A DNA stretch of 64,000 nt. It comes from Candidatus Jidaibacter acanthamoeba. Its GTDB lineage: Bacteria; Pseudomonadota; Alphaproteobacteria; Rickettsiales; Midichloriaceae. The stretch covers positions 62,001 through 126,000 of the forward strand of contig NZ_JSWE01000092.1 in the NCBI RefSeq assembly GCF_000815465.1, in the 5' to 3' direction. The notes below the pieces were generated by a model. It searched no databases and was not told the origin of the DNA. It saw only the letters and a program-made list of their open reading frames with translations. The translations under genes and the position numbers were made by a program. Positions within the stretch are counted from its first letter, which is position 1. Every line of letters starts with the position of its first letter. Below, one piece after another: positions 35,453-44,048 of the stretch.

Positions 35453-37237
35453 ATGAGTACGTATAAAATTATTGATCATGAATATGATGTGGTTGTGGTC
35501 GGAGCAGGTGGAGCCGGATTAAGAGCGACACTTGGTATGGCTGAAAAAGGTTTAAAAACTGCATGTATTTCAAAAGTATTTCCCACCCGAAGCCATACGG
35601 TTGCTGCGCAAGGCGGGATTAGCGCCGCACTCGGCAATATGGGAGAAGATGATTGGCGTTGGCATGCATATGATACGGTTAAAGGCTCGGATTGGCTTGG
35701 AGATCAGGATGCAATCCAGTATATGTGCCAAAATGCCCCGCAGGCAATCATTGAACTTGAGCATTACGGTGTGCCGTTTTCACGTACAAAGGAAGGAAAG
35801 ATTTATCAACGCCCGTTCGGTGGGATGACTACCGAGTATGGTGAAGGTAAAGCTGCGCAAAGAACCTGTGCTGCTGCCGATAGAACCGGGCATGCTATTT
35901 TACATACTTTATATCAGCAATGCTTAAAACGTAATGCAGAGTTCTTTATTGAATATTTCTCTCTTGATTTAATTATGGTTGACGGTGAGTGTAGGGGAGT
36001 AACTGCATATTGTTTAGAAGATGGAACACTACACCGTTTTAAAGCTCATATAGTAGTTCTTGCCACGGGAGGATACGGTAGGGCTTATTTCTCGGCAACT
36101 TCTGCGCACACCTGCACCGGTGACGGCGGGGGTATGGTGTTAAGAGCAGGATTACCACTACAGGATATGGAATTTGTTCAATTCCACCCGACGGGAATTT
36201 ACGGAGCCGGATGTTTAATCACCGAAGGGGTAAGAGGAGAAGGAGGATATCTTATAAACAGCAATGGCGAAAGATTTATGGAGCGTTATGCTCCGACAGC
36301 TAAAGACTTAGCTTCAAGGGATGTAGTAAGTCGCTCGATGATGATGGAGATCAGAGAAGGAAGAGGATGTGGTGCAAATAAAGATCATATTCACTTAGTG
36401 CTTTCTCATCTTGATCCGAAAGTAATTCATGAAAGGTTGCCGGGTATATCGGAAACAGCAAGAATATTTGCAGGAATTGACGTAACCAAGCAACCGGTAC
36501 CGGTGCTACCTACCGTGCATTATAATATGGGCGGTATACCGACTAACTATATGGGTGAAGCTTTAACTAAAAAGGGCGAAGAAATGGTAAAAGTTCCCGG
36601 GCTTATGGCGATCGGGGAAGCAGCTTGCGTTTCAGTCCATGGTGCTAATAGATTAGGATCTAACTCATTGCTTGATTTAATCGTGTTCGGAAGAGCGGCG
36701 GGAATTAGAGCGGCAGAGCTGGTTAAACCTAAAACACCTCATAAAGAGCTATCGAAAGAAGCTCAAGAAGCAGGCTTTGCAAGGTTCGATAAAATTAGAA
36801 ACTCGAGCGGCAAACTTCATACTTCCGTGATCAGGAAGGATATGCAAAGAACTATGCAAACTCATGCCAGCGTCTTTAGAACTGAAGAAGTGATGGCTGA
36901 AGGGGTGGAAATGATGAAGAATGTTTATAACTCATATCAGGATATTGGTATATCCGATAGAGGGCTGATTTGGAATAGTGATCTGGTCGAGGCATTGGAA
37001 CTCGATAATTTAAGAGCACAAGCAGTGGTAACCATCAATGCGGCTTTAAATAGAAAGGAAAGTAGGGGGGCGCACGCTAGAGAAGATTATTCCGAACGTG
37101 ATGATAAAAATTGGATGAAGCATAGCTTAACTTATTTAGATAACAAAGGAGAAGTTAGTATTGATTACCGTCCTGTGGTTCTTACTACTCTAGATGAGGA
37201 AATGAAAGTGATTCCGCCTAAAAAGCGAGTGTATTAA
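35453..37237 (+). CDS. sdhA: Succinate dehydrogenase flavoprotein subunit
   Basis: SdhA oxidises succinate to fumarate with covalently bound FAD. It has the FAD-binding [13 protein letters not shown] motif, the FAD-linking His in [16 protein letters not shown], the active-site blocks [29 protein letters not shown] and [10 protein letters not shown], and the C-terminal [14 protein letters not shown]. The length of 594 is normal. I prefer the ATG at 35453 to the overlapping GTG at 35438. sdhB does not follow; in Rickettsia sdhB is also separate from sdhCDA. Confidence 0.96.
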   Translation: MSTYKIIDHEYDVVVVGAGGAGLRATLGMAEKGLKTACISKVFPTRSHTVAAQGGISAALGNMGEDDWRWHAYDTVKGSDWLGDQDAIQYMCQNAPQAIIELEHYGVPFSRTKEGKIYQRPFGGMTTEYGEGKAAQRTCAAADRTGHAILHTLYQQCLKRNAEFFIEYFSLDLIMVDGECRGVTAYCLEDGTLHRFKAHIVVLATGGYGRAYFSATSAHTCTGDGGGMVLRAGLPLQDMEFVQFHPTGIYGAGCLITEGVRGEGGYLINSNGERFMERYAPTAKDLASRDVVSRSMMMEIREGRGCGANKDHIHLVLSHLDPKVIHERLPGISETARIFAGIDVTKQPVPVLPTVHYNMGGIPTNYMGEALTKKGEEMVKVPGLMAIGEAACVSVHGANRLGSNSLLDLIVFGRAAGIRAAELVKPKTPHKELSKEAQEAGFARFDKIRNSSGKLHTSVIRKDMQRTMQTHASVFRTEEVMAEGVEMMKNVYNSYQDIGISDRGLIWNSDLVEALELDNLRAQAVVTINAALNRKESRGAHAREDYSERDDKNWMKHSLTYLDNKGEVSIDYRPVVLTTLDEEMKVIPPKKRVY

Positions 37238-37421
37238 TAATGATAAGAATGGTTATGTAAAAGCCATTCTATCAAGCTTAAAATCCTACCTTGCTGTCAA
37301 TTTAATAGATATTATAATATATAAGAAAATATAAAAAATAGTTGTATTTTATCAAATAAACTTGACCTTATTTGATGAAATATTTTATAATTAAATTATA
37401 TACTAAAATAAGGGGGGTTAT

Positions 37422-37682
37422 ATGGCAGCGCCATTAGTAGCTGCGGGTGCAGCAAAAGTAGGAGGCATGGGTGGAGCAGGCGGTAAATTAGGTTCCATGA
37501 TGGGAGGCGGCGGTGGCGGTAAAGAAGGCGGCGGAATGGGGGACATGTTAACAGGAGCGTTAAAAGAGGGTGTAAACATGGCTAAAGAAGGCGTGTCAGC
37601 TATGAAAGATGCTGCCAGCGGTAGTAAATCACCTTCTGCAGGCGGAGGTAAGGAACAGAGTAAGGGGCAGGGTATTGTATAG
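37422..37682 (+). CDS. Small Gly/Ala/Lys-rich low-complexity protein
   Basis: The protein has 86 residues, of which about a third are glycine, with GGAGGKLGSMMGGGGGGKEGGG in the first half and a short amphipathic helix (MLTGALKEGVNMAKEGVSAMKD) in the second. A strong AAGGGGGG ribosome-binding site precedes the ATG. I do not recognise a family and it is probably disordered. Its stop codon touches the first base of MITE-like copy B, so the element's insertion may have set or replaced the original 3' end. Confidence 0.55.
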   Translation: MAAPLVAAGAAKVGGMGGAGGKLGSMMGGGGGGKEGGGMGDMLTGALKEGVNMAKEGVSAMKDAASGSKSPSAGGGKEQSKGQGIV

Positions 37683-37923
37683 TATAGTGTATTAAGTTGA
37701 ATATCCTACATACATGAGGCATAGTTAAACTATAAAGAATCAAACTAAGTTTGCGTATAAATGACTATGTCATTTATACGAGCACGTGCCATAAATGGCC
37801 GCGAGGCGCGTGCTTCTTACTATTTTTTTTATCTGATTTTTCAGTTGCACGCTATATAGTTATATTAAACTTAACTTATTGTATTTGGATAAACGTGTAA
37901 GATATTCAAATTAATTTATTATA
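37683..37923. mobile_element. MITE-like element, copy B (241 bp)
   Basis: It aligns end to end with copy A (24202-24441), about four-fifths identical by eye. It starts TATAGTGTATTAAGTTG and ends in the imperfect inverse. The two internal hairpins are kept, the GC-rich one with paired changes (AGCACGTGCC/GGCGCGTGCT). Its terminal repeats are more decayed than in copy A. No ORF of note. Confidence 0.75.
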
Positions 37924-38105
37924 TAATTATCCACTATATAGCAAAGGCTTAAATGCATATACAATAAATAAGCAATATTTATTACCTTAATAAAATATTA
38001 GTAATATTTAATGAAACTTAAAAAATTTAAGGAAATTGATGTTTTGTTTTCAATGGAATTAGGTTAAAATGCCCTTAGAAAAACTAATATTTTAAAGAGG
38101 GGTGA

Positions 38106-38864
38106 ATGGTTTGTTCAAATTGTGCGGTTGCCGGAGCAGCCGGTGCAGGATTAGGGTTAGCCTTACATAATCGTGCTCTTGAAAATCCGAATACTTTTTT
38201 GAATTCAATGATTTTAAAATTTAATGCAGCTACTGTTTCCGTTGCATTCGCCGGTGCTGCATATCTTACTTCAGCGGGGACTATGTCTTTCCTTGCTTAT
38301 TGGTATGGGGGTAGAGTTTTAAATAGCATAGGCTTCAGCTGTCACGATGAACATGATATAGCCGATACTTCAAACACTAACAACCATAAAGACTATGTTC
38401 TCTTCACTCATCATAGCGTTGCTGATTATGACCTCATAAAAGAAGTAAACGTCCAAAGGATTCCAACTGATATTATTATGATAGATAATAATAATGAAAA
38501 TAATTCTCTAATTGCTTCTACGCAAGGAAGTAAGATATTCATTAAAGGCGGAGTAAATTATATTAGCGGGAATAGAGGAGAGGATAAATTTTTCTTTAGT
38601 ATGTGCAGCACTAAAGTTTATGGTGAAAAAACAAATGTAATAGATGCATTTGAAGAGGGGAAAGATAAAATATACTTGTTTTGCAGCAAGCGAACAATAG
38701 AGAAAGAGGATTTAGCCATCTATTATAATGAGCAATATAATGCAACGTTCTTAACTATAGCTAATAACCCGAGCGGTGAGATAGCAATTGCCTTTACAGG
38801 TGAGCACCCCGATCTGCTGAATGATGTATATCTAAATGAAAACTGGGCTGATCACTTAATTTAA
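38106..38864 (+). CDS. Protein with a degenerate RTX-like C-terminal domain
   Basis: After an Ala/Gly-rich, partly hydrophobic N-terminal region (residues 1-75), the C-terminal half reads GGVNYISGNRGEDKFFFS, then VIDAFEEGKDKIYL, then FLTIANNPSGEIAIAFTGE. This is the layout of the C-terminal domain of hemolysin-type (RTX) type I secretion substrates: GGxGxDxFxF, DxIxDFxxGxDKIxL, and a closing strand with G-x-hydrophobic-x-G. The calcium-binding nonapeptides are reduced to one poor copy. Cys residues are unusually frequent (CSNCA at the start; FSCHDE; SMCS; LFCS). Secretion is inference. No type I exporter is adjacent. Confidence 0.5.
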   Translation: MVCSNCAVAGAAGAGLGLALHNRALENPNTFLNSMILKFNAATVSVAFAGAAYLTSAGTMSFLAYWYGGRVLNSIGFSCHDEHDIADTSNTNNHKDYVLFTHHSVADYDLIKEVNVQRIPTDIIMIDNNNENNSLIASTQGSKIFIKGGVNYISGNRGEDKFFFSMCSTKVYGEKTNVIDAFEEGKDKIYLFCSKRTIEKEDLAIYYNEQYNATFLTIANNPSGEIAIAFTGEHPDLLNDVYLNENWADHLI

Positions 38865-38900
38865 GCTAATGCTAAAACTTTCTGTCATTCTTTAATAGTA

Positions 38901-38945
38901 TTGACTAATCAGCTAATTTATAGTATAAAATGAGAATGATTCTCA
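38901..38945 (+). promoter_or_regulatory. feo promoter with a Fur-type operator
   Basis: TTGACT (38901-38906), a 17-base spacer and TATAAA (38924-38929) form a strong sigma-70 promoter. Directly after the -10 lies the perfect palindrome TGAGAATGATTCTCA (38931-38945), a 7-1-7 inverted repeat that matches the Fur box pattern. A repressor bound there would cover the start site, so feoABC should be shut off when iron is plentiful. Confidence 0.8.
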
Positions 38946-38972
38946 ATCTCATTTTTTGTCTAGGAGATTAAT

Positions 38973-39203
38973 ATGACTACTCCTGTTTCTACACTTAGAG
39001 AAGGTTTTAAAGGTATTGTCAAAAATATTGATCTTGAACCTATAATGAAGAAAAGGTTAATTGAGCTCGGGATTACGCCTGAGACAAAGCTTACGGTAGT
39101 CAATAAGCAAAAAAGTGGCTATATGATTATTGCCACTGAGAATTTTAAGTTGGCTTTTGATAGCTATATTGCTAAACATATAATTGTTCAGCCGATCAAT
39201 TAA
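38973..39203 (+). CDS. feoA: Ferrous iron transport protein FeoA
   Basis: FeoA is a small SH3-like cytosolic protein that supports FeoB. The 76 residues show the usual layout: LREGFKGIVKNID near the start, MKKRLIELGITPETKLTVV in the middle, and YIAKHIIVQPI at the end. A TAGGAGA ribosome-binding site is present. feoB follows after 18 bases. The upstream promoter with a Fur-type palindrome indicates iron control. Confidence 0.93.
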   Translation: MTTPVSTLREGFKGIVKNIDLEPIMKKRLIELGITPETKLTVVNKQKSGYMIIATENFKLAFDSYIAKHIIVQPIN

Positions 39204-39221
39204 GTTTTAGGTTTAAGGTAG

Positions 39222-41504
39222 ATGAAAAAGATAAGAGTTGCAATTATCGGTAATCCTAATTGTGGTAAATCTACAATATTTAATGCTTTAACAGGCTTAA
39301 AACAAGTTGTCGGCAACTGGCCTGGTGTTACGGTTGAAAAGAAAGTAGGTAATTTCCAGCATAATGATACTGAAATTGAAATTATTGATTTACCGGGTGT
39401 ATACTCTTTAAATCAATCCGGTTCTTTAGATGAAGAGATTGCACATAACTTTTTAGTTAACGAAGAATACGATTTAGCCGTTAACGTTATAGATTCCTCC
39501 AACCTTGCCCGTCATTTATATTTGACCACTCAGTTACTGGAAATGCAAATTCCTTTGATTTTAGCTTTTAATATGATCGATGTTGCTAAAAATAAAGGGA
39601 TTAATATTGATAGTAAAAAGATCGAGCAAGCCTTAGGGGCGAAAGTTGTTAAATTGATTGCCAGAAAAGATGTCGGTGTTAATGATTTAAAAGAAGAAAT
39701 AACCGGGTTTCCTGAAAATACGGAAAATAAAGAAAGTTTTATAGAGAAAATTTATCCTCCGAAAATATATGAACAGATAAAGTGGATTGCTAAAGAAAAT
39801 CTGATAAGCGAGCGGCAAGTTTTACAGGATCTGGAAAATAGAGCAGAGGATAATAAAGCGCCGGTTGCCTCTCATCAGATTCAGGCTGCTCAACAGGAGA
39901 TAATTAAAGAATATGATGAAGAAAGCTCAATAATTATTCCCGGCATCAGATACGAATTCATTAATAAAATAGCAGGGGTTGCTATAAGTCGGGAAAAAAT
40001 TACACGTAGTGATTTTAGTAATAAGCTGGATAAAGTATTTTTAAATAAATTTTTTGGTATACCTATTTTTCTACTTTCAGTATATCTAGCTTTTACTTTT
40101 AGTATAGTAGTGGGGGGGGCATTTCAAGATTTTTTTGAGTTATTCTCGGAAGTAGTGTTTATGGATATACCGAGATTACTGCTGGAAAAAATTTCTTCAC
40201 CTAAATTACTTACTTTTCTGATTGCTGATTGCATTGGGGGAGGCATTCAAACCGTGCTTACCTTTATACCTATCATATTTGGATTATATCTGTTTTTATC
40301 TTTTTTAGAAGATAGCGGCTATTTGCTTAGGGCTGCATATTTAATTGATAGAGCAATGAAAGCGATCGGGCTTCCCGGAAAAGCATTTTTCCCGCTTGTG
40401 GTGGGATTCGGCTGTAATGTACCTGCTATAATGGCTGCCCGCATTGTGAATAATCAAAATGACAGAATTGCAATCGCTATGATTGCACCGTTTATGTCTT
40501 GCGGGGCAAGGCTTTCGGTATATGCTTTATTTTGTGCGGCATTTTTCCCCAAAAGCGGCCAGAATATTGTTTTTTTACTTTATATTATAGGAATCATGGT
40601 CGGGATATTTACTGGGTGGTTACTTAAAAAAACATTTTTAAAATCCGAGCCTGAACATTTAATGTTGGAGTTGATTGATTATCATTTACCTACCCTAAAA
40701 GGATTAATGCTTAAGACTCTCGATAAAGTGCATTCATTCGTGTTTGGTGCCGGAAAACTCATAGTCATAGTGTTTATTGTGCTGCAATGCTTGAACTCCG
40801 TAAGTTTCGATTTGACTGTCGGCAATCAAACTAACGGTAAGTCCATGCTTGCGGTTATCGGTAAAAAAATTACTCCAGTTTTTAAGCCGATCGGGATAAG
40901 AGAGGAAAATTGGCCAGCGGCTGTTGGGCTGTTTACCGGGATTTTTGCGAAAGAAGTAGTGGTGGGAACTTTAAATTCTTTATATCTTTCTATCGAGGGC
41001 AACAGTGAAATTAAGCCTAAACCTATAAATATAGCAGAGAAACTTAAAAATGCATTTTTAAGCATTCCTGAAAATATAAGTAAAATCACGGAAAATTTAT
41101 CCACCCCGCTCTGGCTTAACCTTTCCGACCAAAATATCATAGATGAATTTTTAGATGCAGAAGGGGTGTCAGCGTCAATTTACCGAGCTATGCAAAAAGG
41201 CTTTAACGGGAGAATAGCCGTATTTTCATATCTATTATTTGTATTGCTATATTTCCCATGTGTTTCGGTATTCGGAATAATAGTGCGAGAGATCGGAACC
41301 AAGTGGGCGATCATTTCCGCCGTATGGTCAACATTGCTCGCTTATGTTGTTTCATGTTCTTTTTATCAGTTTGCAGTTATATCTCATAGAGAAGATGCAA
41401 AAGAGATTTATATGAGCATAGGTTTATTAATACTGATTACCGTATTTATACTTTTTGTAACTAATAAAAAAACGGAGCAAAAAGATGCTAATCTTGGAGC
41501 TTAA
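39222..41504 (+). CDS. feoB: Ferrous iron transporter FeoB
   Basis: FeoB imports Fe2+ across the inner membrane. The N-terminal G domain has GNPNCGKSTIFNALTG (P-loop), DLPGVYSL (switch II / G3) and FNMID (G4). The membrane part carries the gate motifs PLVVGFGCNVPAIMAAR and MIAPFMSCGARLSVYALF, each with the conserved Cys. About ten membrane helices are present over 760 residues. The last 20 bases overlap the feoC-like gene. Confidence 0.96.
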   Translation: MKKIRVAIIGNPNCGKSTIFNALTGLKQVVGNWPGVTVEKKVGNFQHNDTEIEIIDLPGVYSLNQSGSLDEEIAHNFLVNEEYDLAVNVIDSSNLARHLYLTTQLLEMQIPLILAFNMIDVAKNKGINIDSKKIEQALGAKVVKLIARKDVGVNDLKEEITGFPENTENKESFIEKIYPPKIYEQIKWIAKENLISERQVLQDLENRAEDNKAPVASHQIQAAQQEIIKEYDEESSIIIPGIRYEFINKIAGVAISREKITRSDFSNKLDKVFLNKFFGIPIFLLSVYLAFTFSIVVGGAFQDFFELFSEVVFMDIPRLLLEKISSPKLLTFLIADCIGGGIQTVLTFIPIIFGLYLFLSFLEDSGYLLRAAYLIDRAMKAIGLPGKAFFPLVVGFGCNVPAIMAARIVNNQNDRIAIAMIAPFMSCGARLSVYALFCAAFFPKSGQNIVFLLYIIGIMVGIFTGWLLKKTFLKSEPEHLMLELIDYHLPTLKGLMLKTLDKVHSFVFGAGKLIVIVFIVLQCLNSVSFDLTVGNQTNGKSMLAVIGKKITPVFKPIGIREENWPAAVGLFTGIFAKEVVVGTLNSLYLSIEGNSEIKPKPINIAEKLKNAFLSIPENISKITENLSTPLWLNLSDQNIIDEFLDAEGVSASIYRAMQKGFNGRIAVFSYLLFVLLYFPCVSVFGIIVREIGTKWAIISAVWSTLLAYVVSCSFYQFAVISHREDAKEIYMSIGLLILITVFILFVTNKKTEQKDANLGA

Positions 41505-41718
41505 AAAATATATTATAGAGCACCCAAGAGTAAGCTTACTTGAGATTACTAAAAAATTTAATCTAAGCGGTGAGCAGGCGCGTAATATGCTCGAGCCTTG
41601 GGTGGAAAGAGGTAAGCTTGATAGATTCAAACCAACCCGGATTTGCGGCGGCTGCAAATGCGTAAATGATGAGTGCTTGGTACTTTCCATGGAGCTTTAT
41701 ACTTGGAATAAAGTGTAG
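41485..41718 (+). CDS. feoC: FeoC-like winged-helix protein
   Basis: FeoC is a small winged-helix protein that binds FeoB and may carry an iron-sulphur cluster. Here the helix-turn-helix (VSLLEITKKFNLSGEQARNML) is followed by WVERGKL and CGGCKCVNDEC, a four-Cys cluster as in FeoC. The 77-residue size and the overlap with the feoB 3' end complete the feoABC operon. Confidence 0.85.
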   Translation: MLILELKKYIIEHPRVSLLEITKKFNLSGEQARNMLEPWVERGKLDRFKPTRICGGCKCVNDECLVLSMELYTWNKV

Positions 41719-41730
41719 GATATTAGGTGA

Positions 41731-41991
41731 GTGGTAGACTTATTAACGAATATAAATGAGATTAAAAATGAATTAAAATATTATGCTGCCATAATTTATT
41801 TTAAGCCAATTAATATAATAAGAATAAAAAATATTTTTGATGAATTAATGAACCAAGGTATCTTCTATGATGAATTTATTGACATAACATATCCAAAATC
41901 AGACTATACTGAAGAATTCATTCTTGCCTTTAATGCAGTATTAAAGAGATTAGGAATTACAGTTCCTGATAATCGAGATGAAGCGGTTTAA
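41731..41991 (+). CDS. Hypothetical acidic protein, 86 residues (GTG start)
   Basis: I do not recognise a family with certainty. It starts at a GTG 12 bases after feoC with TTAGGTGAG as a ribosome-binding sequence. The product is acidic and helical, with FDELMNQGIFYDEFIDITYPKSDYTEEF and the C-terminal tail TVPDNRDEAV. The size and acidic character recall immunity proteins of toxin systems, but no toxin is seen nearby. It is probably co-transcribed with feoABC by proximity. Confidence 0.45.
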   Translation: MVDLLTNINEIKNELKYYAAIIYFKPINIIRIKNIFDELMNQGIFYDEFIDITYPKSDYTEEFILAFNAVLKRLGITVPDNRDEAV

Positions 41992-41993
41992 TA

Positions 41994-42278
41994 TTGCTAA
42001 AATATTATATTACGAAGATTGCACTTATTGAGATGGATCCTATTGAAGTATTAGAAAAAATAATGAAAATTATTGACTTTAATGCTGATATTTACTCTAA
42101 AAGTAATAAGTATTTAGGTGATTCTTATGGTATTCATAGTTTATTAGGCTTGTATTACGAATATGAGGATATTCTTAATAACTGGTCTCTTAAAGATAAG
42201 ACGTTTGAAAGTAGGCTCATAAAATTAAAACAGGATATGATAAATTCAGCTGCAAGGTGGATTAAACAATACTTATAA
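41994..42278 (+). CDS. Hypothetical protein, 94 residues (TTG start)
   Basis: This ORF begins 3 bases after the preceding stop, at a TTG, so translational coupling is likely if it is real. It is helical, with IHSLLGLYYEYEDILNNW and a C-terminal amphipathic helix ending RWIKQYL. No recognised family. Together with the 86-residue gene it looks like a small two-gene tail of the feo operon. Confidence 0.4.
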   Translation: MLKYYITKIALIEMDPIEVLEKIMKIIDFNADIYSKSNKYLGDSYGIHSLLGLYYEYEDILNNWSLKDKTFESRLIKLKQDMINSAARWIKQYL

Positions 42279-42426
42279 AGCTACTAACGTTGGGTTATCT
42301 CCCCAATCAATATAGTAGTTAACTTATTTATTTTGCTTATAAACTCCTTAAGAGATTTAATTATAAACATAACTGTAATACAAAAAAACAGTTGAGTGGT
42401 TTAACTTGTAATTATCAAATATTAAA

Positions 42427-43173
42427 TTAATCCCTAACCTTATAAGCGGTATGGATTGCAACCACCCCGAAAGTTAAGGTTCTATATTTTATATTGTCAA
42501 ATCCGGCATTCTCAATCATTAAAGAAAACTTTTCGGGCTTGGGAAATTTTCTGATGCTTTCAACCAGATAGCTATATGAATCTTCACTGCCGGTAATCAT
42601 TTTGCCGATTTTAGGAATAACCTTAAAAGAGTAAAAATCATAAAACTTCCTTATTAACCCTTCATGCGTACTGCAAAGCTCGAGGCAAATAAATTTACCG
42701 CCCTTCTTTAAAACTCGGTGAGCTTCTTTTAGAGCTTTGTCAATATGAGTAACGTTTCTGATGCCAAATGAAATAGTATAATATCCAAAGCTGTTGTCTT
42801 TGAAAGGAAGGCTCTCGGCATTACCGCAAATATAATGCATCTTATTATTAAGATATGCATATTCATCAAGCATCTTTTGTTTGCCGGCATCAAGCATAGC
42901 TTGATTCAAATCGCAAAGATAAGCTTCTTTCCCGCCTGCTTCCAAAAATTTTCTTGAAATATCACCTGTGCCGCAGGCAACATCTAAAAGAGTATCATAA
43001 TAACTCGGTTTAATCTCTTCAATTACCATATCTTTCCAAATATGATGAAGCCCGAAGCTCATTACGTCATTCATGATATCATATTTCGATGCCACAGTCG
43101 TAAACACATTCTGTACTAATTTTTCTTTCTTGGTTTCCTCTACTTCTTTAAAACCGAAATTAGCTTTCTTCAT
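42427..43173 (-). CDS. ubiE: Ubiquinone/menaquinone biosynthesis C-methyltransferase UbiE
   Basis: UbiE methylates the quinone ring using S-adenosylmethionine; in this lineage the product is ubiquinone. The start FGFKEVEETKKEKLVQNVF is typical. The SAM-binding motif is LLDVACGTGDISRKFLE. YYTISFGIRNVTHIDKALKEAHRVLKKGG is the family signature. The length of 248 is normal. Its start overlaps the end of the amidase gene by 14 bases, so the two are co-translated. Confidence 0.95.
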   Translation of the reverse strand: MKKANFGFKEVEETKKEKLVQNVFTTVASKYDIMNDVMSFGLHHIWKDMVIEEIKPSYYDTLLDVACGTGDISRKFLEAGGKEAYLCDLNQAMLDAGKQKMLDEYAYLNNKMHYICGNAESLPFKDNSFGYYTISFGIRNVTHIDKALKEAHRVLKKGGKFICLELCSTHEGLIRKFYDFYSFKVIPKIGKMITGSEDSYSYLVESIRKFPKPEKFSLMIENAGFDNIKYRTLTFGVVAIHTAYKVRD

Positions 43174-43894
43174 TTATCATGCTCATTAAGTGATTCAGTT
43201 TTTTTTCTGCCTCTAAAGTCCATAGTTCCTGATTATTATTTAAGAATGAAGAAAAGCAGAAATGGCGCTTAAATGCAATAATAACCCGCGCGGTTTGAAA
43301 GTCAAACTCACCGGTGGGATTAATGCTATAGCCGAAAATTTTAAGCTTATGTTGAATTTTGATTATATCCTCGTAGGATAAATTGCTTAGAACCTTTTGT
43401 TTAGCAGTATAATTTATGTTCGGAAATATGCCGATACCTTCGCTTGCCAGCAATTCCCACTTAAAAAAGTGGTTAGGGTCATCTTTACGATGGGGTGCGA
43501 TGTCATAATGAGCGATAACGTTTCTGGCTTCGATCGGGTGCTTGGTTATAAGTTCTTTACTTAAAGCTATTAATGAATCAATTTGTTGAAGTGGGAAAGG
43601 TTCCGCTCCTTGGTTATCCAGCTCTATGCCGATGGAAAAATTATTTACCGATTCTCTGCCTCTCCATGAACTTATGCCGGCATGCCAAGCTCTTAAATGA
43701 TCTGGTACCAGTTGATAAATAACTCCATGCTTATCAATCAAATAATGGCTACTTACAGTGTATTCTGGGCTACAGAGCCTTTTTAGCGCGGAGTCAGCAT
43801 CCTGCATGTTGGTGTGATGAATAATGAGAGTATCAATAGATGAATTATCTGGTCTTTTATCAAAATTTGGAGAATTTAATTTTAAAATCTTCAT
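43160..43894 (-). CDS. N-acetylmuramoyl-L-alanine amidase, AmpD/AmiD type
   Basis: This enzyme cleaves the amide bond between MurNAc and the stem peptide. The zinc ligands are visible: IIHHTN (first His), AWHAG region, and VIAHYDIAPHRKDDPNHFF (second His and Asp ligand region). SSHYLIDKHGVIYQLV and NFSIGIELDNQG are family motifs. A C-terminal peptidoglycan-binding-like domain follows (IQHKLKIFGYSINPTGEFD...FKRHF). The ATG at 43894 (MKILKLNSPNFDKRP) is preferred to the longer frame from 43987, which would run through a strong hairpin. There is no signal peptide, so it is probably a cytosolic recycling enzyme. Confidence 0.88.
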   Translation of the reverse strand: MKILKLNSPNFDKRPDNSSIDTLIIHHTNMQDADSALKRLCSPEYTVSSHYLIDKHGVIYQLVPDHLRAWHAGISSWRGRESVNNFSIGIELDNQGAEPFPLQQIDSLIALSKELITKHPIEARNVIAHYDIAPHRKDDPNHFFKWELLASEGIGIFPNINYTAKQKVLSNLSYEDIIKIQHKLKIFGYSINPTGEFDFQTARVIIAFKRHFCFSSFLNNNQELWTLEAEKKLNHLMSMINEES

Positions 43895-43910
43895 AAAATA
43901 AAGCAAAAGG

Positions 43911-43949
43911 AAGCGTCCCTGGAGAATAAGGGGGAGGGAAGGGACGCTC
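43911..43949. promoter_or_regulatory. Hairpin in the leader of the amidase-ubiE operon
   Basis: AGCGTCCC (43912-43919) pairs with GGGACGCT (43941-43948), with a 21-base purine-rich loop on the plus strand. No T-run follows closely on either strand, so it is not a standard terminator. It lies 17 bases before the amidase ATG and could affect its translation. Confidence 0.35.
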
Positions 43950-44048
43950 TTAAGAATCATTATAATACACCTAATATATATATTCAATTCTTTTTTTTAA
44001 AAATTATGATATCTTAATTAGTATGTTGAAAATAATATAAAAAACTCT

